NCBI RefSeq assembly: GCF_000237925.1
Contig: NC_031496.1
Span: 27,769,510-27,833,509 of the forward strand
DNA from: Schistosoma mansoni
Taxonomy: Eukaryota > Platyhelminthes > Trematoda > Strigeidida > Schistosomatidae
DNA: 64,000 bases
Reading direction: 5' to 3'
In this document: piece after piece, positions 56,818 through 64,000 of the stretch
Layout of the letters: every line of letters begins with the position of its first letter
How positions within the stretch are numbered: position 1 is the stretch's first letter
Position numbers and translations under genes: made by a program
Notes under the pieces: model-generated
Database searches by the model: none
The model's input: the letters and a program-made list of their open reading frames with translations, nothing else
Told to the model about the DNA's origin: nothing

Positions 56818-58522
56818 GTAAGTTTCACTATCTTCGGTATTACATATTACATTTAAAAAAGATTGTTGAACGTTTTTACTGATTTACTTTTTTTCTGATA
56901 TTGTGATCATCCAGACTGAACTCTTAATTCATCATAATACTATTGATCAATATCAGCCATGGTTTTCAAGCAAATCTGTTATTTATAAAACATTCAATGA
57001 CAATTATGACTGCACTTATGGAACCCCAATTAGGGCTGCTACCTTGCTGTGGTGTTCGGCCTTGGATATAACTAACCTAAGGGACAGCCATCCACACATC
57101 TCTAATAACAGTGAAGACTGACAGTCGTAGGATTACACTATGCTAATATTGTCGTGTAACTACTAAGCTTCAGTCTGGGCACCTGGGCAGTATCACAGCC
57201 CTCACACAAATCGAATGAGATTTGTGAGGCGCATATGTATCTGGTGCTTCCTTGTACCAATATTTATGTGTTTAAATAATAATAATAATACTAAGCAATT
57301 AGGAATAATTTTTTTAATAGTTCGTTGGGATTCTTTTTTTCAATTTTTTGAATAAGCGTCATCATAAACATTATTTCGCAAATGTTAGAAAGTAATACAC
57401 CGAGATTTCTCATATTGTCGTGAATGTTTAGGCAAAAAAAATTGATTCATAAACACATCAAGATATTAGTGCCTGGTTTCACTATAAATGTCAGATTTTG
57501 TATACTCTATTCAGAAGTGATACTTTTAAAGGTTTTAGCTTATTCCGTTAATTGTTTGAAAAATATTGCACTCCAATTAAATTGCGTTGATATTTTAACT
57601 ACCGAAAACAAAAAAAACAGACAGATAACGTGAACTTTGGTCAACTTATCCATTCTTGCTATGTCATTTCACTTTGCATAGCTGGATATATTACAAATTG
57701 GCATGTATAATTATATTAGGATTAAGCACTGTGTAAAATTTTGAAATTGATAATTAATCAATAATAAATCAGTGTAGCAATGTCCTAGTCCTGCAATAGT
57801 AGATCAGTCAGTTCCTGAATAGCTCAACGACGACGCTTCTATCTGTAATGGAGATTCAAGTCTCAGTGGATCTAAACCTAGAACTTTATGCCTATTACCT
57901 CCTGCCACATAACATTACACATACCTGTCCGATAGACAACCGCAGTCAGTGATTTGAGACCTCGATTGAAATTGCTGAAAGTTAGTCATAGTGGCACAAT
58001 AATGTATTCCCTTTTTATCCTCTCCCGGATCTCGAATTTTGGTGTCGCTTCATTCTCACCCTTTTATTCTATCTTTTTGAACCATATTCTCAATCCTCAG
58101 TTTTTCTCATGATCATTGCTACTATATTATTCCTATCTTCTTTGATATTCATCTTGTTATGCTAGTGTTGTATGTTAACGCACATTTGTTACAGACTCTA
58201 TGTCGTTTGCGATTAATTTAAACTTACCTGTATATTTCGGTGATGTTATGTAGTGTGAAATAAATGGTCTAATTGCAGAGCTCTCATTGTTGTTCCTGAT
58301 AACATTATCAGCGCCTACTTTATGCAAATCGTTGACGTGGGACATTAGAGATGGAAGATGGATTTCGTATTTAATTTTATCTATCATTTATATATGCTTC
58401 TTTAACAAACATTCTGACCTGAATTCCAGTGTCATGCTTTTTTCAAATACTTTTTAAAATTAATTATTGGTTGTACTTTGCGTTTAAAGAAATTCTAGTT
58501 CTCGTAAAATCTATTTGTTCAG
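56818..58522. other. Sec15 intron 6
   Basis: Contains a short LINE/SINE tail (57173-57290) and a possible tRNA-like relic near 57815-57875. Otherwise nothing recognised. Confidence 0.55.
57173..57290 (+). mobile_element. LINE/SINE shared tail fragment
   Basis: GGGCACCTGGGCAGTATCAC through GCGCATATGTATCTGGTGC to TTATGTGTTTAAATAATAAT: only the last ~115 bases of the LINE-tailed SINE family (or of its LINE partner). Strongly 5'-truncated, as expected for target-primed reverse transcription. Confidence 0.8.
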
Positions 58523-58963
58523 GATAATCAACGTGAAGATTCAGATATGACTGCATCAGTTACTCTAAACTCTGGAGCTAATCCACCACGTAGCCGATTA
58601 CAAGGTGCATCACTACTTAAAGATATACGTGTATTGGTTGAAGATCAAATTTGTAATCATTTAAAGGATAGTGTTACGAAATTTATTAATTTAAGTAACT
58701 ATGATGATATCGATGATAATAATAGTGGTCAAATTAACAATAATACCAATAAAAATGATCAAACTGTTGATGGACGTAATGGTGTAAGTTATACAGCTAA
58801 TACAAAAATCAAACCAACTGAAAATATTGTTCATTTAACATCGTGGTTGAAATCAGTGTTCGATTCATTTTCAAATCTTCCCCCGAAAATTGCTCAAACT
58901 GCTTGTATGTCAGTTTGTAAACATATTGCCCGTTTATTGTATGATGTTTTATTTGGTTCTCAA
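58523..58963 (+). CDS. EXOC6: Sec15, exon 7
   Basis: 147 codons, phase 0-0, between TTCAG and GTAAGT. LLKDIRVLVEDQICNHLKDS aligns with the region around GEIYTKLNQKIDEFVQLADY. LTSWLKSVFDSFSNLPPKIA and QTACMSVCKHIARLLYDVLF match LINFLRSIFQVFTHLPGKVAQTACMSACQHLSTSLMQMLL. Between them is an Asn/Asp-rich insert (about 30 residues; DDIDDNNSGQINNNTNKNDQ), which is worm-specific low complexity. Confidence 0.95.
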
Positions 58964-59434
58964 GTAAGTTTATATGTGTTGAAAATTGAACTAAATCATC
59001 CTCGTAATTCCTTTTTTTTTGTTATAATTGGTGAAAATAAACGTGAAGATTATTAAATTTCAAACATTGAGGACTTTTTTGTTCAGTAACCATCAGTTGT
59101 TGTCCCATATTTTAAGTACACATAATTGAGCTCTAGCGGTGAAGTGACTGAACATTGTTTAATGAACTCTAGTGCTATTTAACGCCTTCAATTTATGCGC
59201 GAATGAATAATCTTCAGACCCTTGAAGTGGCATCTAATAGTATGTATGTTTAACGTTAATCAATCCACAATATTGTCCAACCAATTTCCTTCACTTGTTG
59301 TTGATAATTCTCCCCCACTTGGCATCAGGGTAAAAGTATGATCAATGAAGTTCAACCATGTGGAATATAAGACAGCTATCCATCGTAGGCAATCAACTAA
59401 ATTTTTATTTTTCAACCTCAGCCATATTATAGAA

Positions 59435-59436
<2 letters not shown>

Positions 59437-59470
<34 letters not shown>
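59437..59470. repeat. (AT)n microsatellite
   Basis: Uninterrupted AT units. Confidence 0.95.
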
Positions 59471-59474
<4 letters not shown>

Positions 59475-60369
59475 GTGATAGGCCCAACAAACATCTTGAT
59501 TTTTTCAAAGGATCAGACATTTGCCACTGATAGGCTTAGTTACCTAAGTGATAGACAGTTATATGTGAATGACTATCTTCCCCACAAGCCAAGCTACTCG
59601 AGAGGAGAGACAAAGAGTGAGGAAAGAAGTCTAGTTGGGCTAAACTGATTCAGATGTATATACATAATATACAGAGAGGAATAGTGAAAAGGATCGTTCA
59701 TGTTTATTCATTGTTTATGTTATATTCCGTTTGAGTTTGATACTTTTGACCCTATCGGTACTTTTTTTGGCTTTTATTTATCAACCGTATTGAAAGTTGT
59801 TCAAATTCATGCATAAATCACAAGCGCACTAATATTTGTTTTGCATATACAGATTAAAATATCTTTTTATGTTATAGCCGATTGATATTTGTATAATTTA
59901 ATCAACTTCACTGTTTCAACTCAGATAGACTTTCTATCTATACATGTTCAGTTGAATAATTTATTAGAATATACGCTAACATACATCGATCATTCCGTAA
60001 TAGTAATCAATGTTTTATTGTTTAATGACCTAGACTTTTAATTAATAGTTTTTCAATGTTGTCTCCAAATTAAGTTACTTTATTTTATAGGGTACTATTT
60101 GATAACTCGATGTTTAGTTGCTATCTATTTGAAACATGTAATATTTAAAGTCTTAGTCATTTTTATAATCAGGGTAGAGCCCTGGGAAGAACATAGATTA
60201 GCCTAACTTATCTCACTAAAACAATAAAATAATAATGACATGACAAACAGAAAAAGAGTTAAAATGACTAGTAGTATTAATAGGGAGAGAGACTAAACAT
60301 TGGAAATGAAGCGCGATGAGATAGAATCTAAAGGTATATATACAGAATATTGGAACTCAAGATGTGATG

Positions 60370-60545
60370 GGAGGTAAAGAGTAGATGCATCTCCATCATG
60401 ACCGATTCCTAACAATGTCATCCGAAGTATCTAACCATTAATCACGGTTATCAGACAGCCTAAACATGTCTTTTTCTTTCATAGGCCACATTTCACAACC
60501 ATAGAGTAGCACAAAAGAAACTGCTATGTATTATGGTATACATAT
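60370..60545 (-). mobile_element. LINE 3'-region relic, internally deleted
   Basis: GTAGATGCATCTCCATCATG with the following GATTCCTAACAATGTCATCC, and later CACATTTCACAACCATAGAG, correspond to two separated parts of the copy at 50985-51690. The sequence between them has been lost. Confidence 0.65.
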
Positions 60546-61178
60546 CACTTTGTTAGGAGACCGGGGACCTCGACTACTTCACAAATGACGCAAGCTGGAA
60601 AAAACAGTTTATCTTTTAAAATCCGTGTTCAGATTTCGTCAAACGCCCACCCACGAGGGCTAATTTAACTTTCCAGATAAGTTAAAAGGTTTCAATGCAT
60701 TCAGCTACTCCACTCTCTACAGTTAGCTTTCAGGATGACATAGACTACTCTTTGAATAAGTTTGCTTTAGAGGAAAAGAAATGGATCCCTAAACTACTGG
60801 ATTGTTACTCAAGAAGTTCAGGCGACTCCGTAGTATTCCATAGTCTTCACCAAATAGGAATAGATTATCTGTGTATACTCCATGTAGATTAGGTTGCATA
60901 GTGTTTCTAAGTTGTTTGTCAGGCTGGCTTGCTAAAGATTTTCATAAAAATATCAGTTTCTCCTCATTTCAATTTCCCAGATTTATATATATCACTTATT
61001 GATAAAAGTACCAAAAGATATGACGGTGTATAATTCAAGACTTCTGCTGAGTGTTCCTAGGTATCCAAAAATCAATGTATTTTTTACTGGGACTGTCAAT
61101 TCATGGTGTAGGCCATTTTGTTTTAATTTTTTGCAGGACTTCCTTTTCTTTTCTTACAGCATTTACTTTATATTTTAG

Positions 61179-61377
61179 GTGCGTTCTCTTTCTGAAACAG
61201 GTCTTCAACAATTAAGTATTGATTTATCTTTGTGTGAATCGTTTGCACGTTCACAACCTGTTCCAGGCCTAGATCGTACTACTCTTTGGTTAATTTTTGC
61301 TGATTTAAGACAGTTATTGGATTTATATCACAAAGATGATTGGAATTCATACATTGCATTTCGTAAAAATGTTATTG
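61179..61377 (+). CDS. EXOC6: Sec15, exon 8 (last one identified)
   Basis: Starts phase 0 after TTTTAG. The join GSQ-VRSLSETGLQQLSIDLSL matches human DSELKQISMGAVQQFNMDVI. CESFARSQPVPGL and FADLRQLLDLYHKDDWNSYI match CELFASSEPVPGF and FIDLRQLLDLFMVWDWSTYL. It ends phase 1 at donor GTTAGT; without splicing the frame would stop after one more codon. The eight exons give about 867 residues, already longer than human EXOC6 (about 804) because of the linker inserts. About 60 C-terminal residues (family KYLRVNPNTAL...) are still missing and must lie downstream. Confidence 0.93.
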
Positions 61378-62093
61378 GTTAGTAGTCATTTTTTTGTGTT
61401 CTGTGGAATTGCTTGAAACGTACATACTGTATTATTTCGTGTTTATTTCTATGGCTTGAATACGGCATTATAGATAAAAATGTTTGTCGATAATTAAAAT
61501 GTTATACGTATATTTGTAGTCTAACCAAGTGTTTTCACAACGATCTGCTATCAACTGATGAAGTATTGAAGTTTAATGACACTTAGTGGATTATATTACA
61601 TATTCAAACTGTTAAACACCTATTTTAAAACTATGTAGCTACTACAAAGAAGTTTCCTACTTTATATTTGTTTCAGAAAAGTAGCTGTGTACGTAAATCC
61701 CAAAATGAATTGACACGATCTTTTAAAAGGTTTACAACTTATCATGACACTCATTACAATAAAATAGAACCAGGAAAATCACAATAGTTGGCACGTTTTT
61801 ATTCTTATCTGTTCTTTGAAGAAGCGAGGTGTGCTACAGAATCAGCTCATTCAACATATTATGCGGTACGAAAATGACCGAAAACTTTATAACTGAAGAT
61901 GAAATGACTGATAAACGTTATTGATATATACTTTAATACATATTTCGTGAATAATTAAAAATTATGTATACGTTAATGTGGAATCTTTTGGAATATCGCA
62001 CATTTTTAGTTAAAAGTTCTTCACTTCAACCAAGAATAAAAGTGTTGATTATTTCATTTCAAACTTGGTAGCTAAGTAATACAATACTCTCTG
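61378..62093. other. Sequence after Sec15 exon 8, terminal exon not identified
   Basis: A possible acceptor (TTTCAG at about 61671-61676) is followed by a short frame with AVYVNPK, which loosely recalls the family's LRVNPN, but the phase fits only with a shifted acceptor and a stop follows at once. I do not call it. Confidence 0.35.
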
Positions 62094-62476
62094 TGTTGGG
62101 ATGACCCTGCATTTTTCTCGCAAGCGACATGACAAGCTCAGGGGTCATCAAGGAGCATTTCAACCAATCAGCGATTAATTAGAAGTTATGTTACTAAAAT
62201 AACGAAAATGGAAAAGTCACATGTGGAGATCCTGATTGGCTGATTGATACACTGCTACTATGTTTAGCAGTATTCTAGAACTTTCAGTAAAAACTCAAGG
62301 ACTCTTAAATTACTATAAAATCCCTATATTTTCTGTACATAAATGAACCTTGCGGTAAAGTGTTTCTCTCATACTCGTGTCTTCTCTCTGGTGTCCAAGT
62401 CGCTGTGTAGTTCTAGTCTGGGGTTACGGAACTAGCTTAGGATCTGAATAAAGCGTTCAACTTACAAGACGTATCA
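62094..62476 (+). mobile_element. Solo LTR of an LTR retrotransposon, 383 bases
   Basis: Begins TGTTGGGATG and ends GTATCA (TG...CA), flanked on both sides by the 5-base duplication CTCTG (62089-62093 and 62477-62481). A TATA-like ACTATAAAATCC lies about 220 bases in, and a polyadenylation signal AATAAA about 360 bases in, in the order expected for U3-R-U5 on the plus strand. No internal region adjoins it, so it is the product of LTR-LTR recombination. Family not assigned. The intact duplication suggests a moderate to young age. Confidence 0.82.
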
Positions 62477-63497
62477 CTCTGTAAGTTGGAAGTCTTCAGC
62501 TGGATGTATTCATGACTTCAAACAATATCTAACTGAAGATGTCAACAAACGACATGAGCATCATTTAATTTCAGCTCGGTCGCTGAATGCTGTCGAATTC
62601 CGAAGATCCTGTGCGCTTCATAGATATACTCAATGCCCTATCCAATCTTAAACTATCATTAAAAAGTTCTTCGCTGGTACTTAGTTTTTAATGGTTTCTC
62701 AGTCGTTGTCTGTCTATAAAAAGGATCTATGTAGCTTTAATGCTTTCTTAATGTCTTGAGTAGAAAAAAGATATGCTTTTACTGCTTCCTCGTTATTAAT
62801 GACCCCGTGACTTTCGATCTGTTATTATTCAATGAATAGTGATAATGTTTACTTATCCGTGTGCTGGTGATAATCTCAACTTGTAAATTAATCACTTCTA
62901 TCATAACGTCCAGTACTATATTCGGGACTTATCTGCAAGATACTTTGTATCAGATTCTAAAAAAATTAATAGTATTGATCACGAACATGTTTTGCAATTA
63001 AATTTATTTCTTATGTGCCTTCCTTTTCTAAAGTATGAGATCCACACCATTGGCGGATACATATAGCTTAAGTTTTGAGGGAATTTTGGCGGGCCAAAAT
63101 CCATGATATTATTTTTTATACTGGTTGTTCACTTAATTAACTGCATTCCACTTTTCATATTCCAAAAATTATCCTTATCTATTCTCCTTTCTTCCATAAA
63201 ACTATTGTTTAGGATCAGGAAAATATGGTAAGTCTTGAGAAGAGGAATGTGCTACATATTTTTTCAAATGACGGGTATTTTGTTTTCTTTTACATAAAAA
63301 TTAGTAGAGATGAGTTTACTGTTGTTAGAAAATTCTATCTGCATACTTGATTAAAACATCGATAATTATATATTTGAAAATAATAACTTACTTATTAACT
63401 ACAAATTTGTGTACTCAGCCTTAACGTACACTTTGAATTGTGTATTGACTAATAATTACTACTGTGGACTGCCTAAATCGTAGTATGATAAGTGGGG
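62477..63497. other. Sequence between the solo LTR and the terminal SINE, nothing recognised
   Basis: AT-rich. No exon matching the Sec15 C-terminus found on the plus strand. Confidence 0.45.
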
Positions 63498-64000
63498 TTT
63501 ATTTATTTGAACACATGAATATTCGTATAAAGTGGCACCGAATACATATGCGCCACACAAGTCATTTGATTTGTGTGTGGGCTGTGATACTGCCCGGGTG
63601 CACAGACCGAAGCAAATGATTTTCTTAGGGAGCCACACTCGGAGCCTTCGACCTAAAGGTCTGATCCACAAGGCAGTGGACATCGTGAGGAGATGCAGTC
63701 TCATGGTAGCCGGTGATCAACGTTAGGTTCATACACCATTTGTTTCCTTAGGATCCTGGAGCCTATGTGCACCATTGGTTTGGAATCAGGGTTTTCCAAT
63801 CCCCCCCAGATGGATCCATCAACCCGGTTAAAGCTCCGAACGTTCGTTTTTCGTCCTCTTAATTTCGTAAATAGCACCCGTGACACGAGAAGGCAGTGAG
63901 TAGGACTTCCCTGGTAGTGGCTGTATACGCGTGGCCATATGTGAGCATTTCGAAAGGAAGAGCTAACTCTCCTCACCCTCGGCCGTACCAGGACATTTGG
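63498..64000 (-). mobile_element. LINE-tailed SINE copy running to the window end
   Basis: Minus strand; the tail (TATTTGAACACATGAATATT) starts at 63498 and the body reaches within about ten bases of its usual 5' start at 64000. A short deletion near 63810-63830 removes part of the body present in the 33139 copy. A tRNA or hammerhead head, if any, would be beyond the window. Confidence 0.88.

Larger units (their letters stand above)
58964..61178. other. Sec15 intron 7
   Basis: Contains an (AT)n tract (59437-59470) and a LINE relic (60370-60545). 59471-60360 and 60546-61178 show nothing else recognised; ORFs at 59260-59530 are products of the AT tract. Confidence 0.6.

Noticed and set aside
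61671-61790. Candidate last Sec15 exon with AVYVNPK
   Set aside because: The splice phase does not fit without a shifted acceptor, and a stop follows within three codons. The resemblance to LRVNPN is too short.
1-64000. CRISPR arrays, operons, prophage or other prokaryotic systems
   Set aside because: The window is eukaryotic: split genes, GT-AG introns and retrotransposons. No regularly spaced repeat array is present.

Overview
The window reads as nuclear genomic DNA of a parasitic flatworm, most likely a blood fluke (Schistosoma). Host genes are broken into exons with GT-AG introns, the background is AT-rich with many (TA)n tracts, and the repeats match trematode families: SINEs carrying a tRNA-like promoter and a hammerhead ribozyme (the Sm-alpha type), CR1-like LINEs with a PHD finger in ORF1, RTE-like LINE 3' ends, and Penelope-like elements with a GIY-YIG endonuclease. 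The exact species cannot be told from the sequence alone.

Three host genes are visible. DNA polymerase kappa occupies about 3.2-10.6 kb. Its first two exons are on the minus strand (10567-10445, 8789-8671), but the next two, carrying the catalytic [10 protein letters not shown] and SLDEAYL motifs, are on the plus strand (3183-3335, 5124-5461). These plus-strand exons lie between two 649-base inverted repeats that are almost identical (2368-3016 and 7108-7756), so the interval is inverted relative to the gene, either in the animal or in the assembly. The alpha subunit of Rab geranylgeranyltransferase (13750-15666, minus) is a single uninterrupted 638-codon frame. The exocyst subunit Sec15/EXOC6 starts at 26756 on the plus strand. 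It runs through eight exons to 61377, with a 14.9 kb fourth intron, and lacks only its C-terminal exon(s).

Between the Rab transferase and Sec15 lie two CR1-like LINEs in the same (minus) orientation, about 16.64-20.65 kb and 21.44-25.96 kb, both decayed. Sec15 introns hold most other repeats: RTE-type 3' ends (31.7, 34.3 kb), Penelope pieces (36.1-37.1, 39.2-39.5, 43.9-44.3, 52.7-53.3, 54.3-54.7 kb), hammerhead SINEs (37.3, 42.6, 46.3 kb), a hammerhead-LINE chimera (49.3-50.5 kb), several copies of one LINE 3' end with a (TGAC)n tail, a MITE (52.2 kb), a solo LTR past the last exon (62.1-62.5 kb), and an 813-base assembly gap (41628-42440).

The most notable points are the inverted polymerase-kappa exons; three separate pairs of inverted repeats at about 99% identity or better; hammerhead copies whose helix I differs by a compensatory change; and a SINE family whose 3' tail matches a LINE present in the same window.
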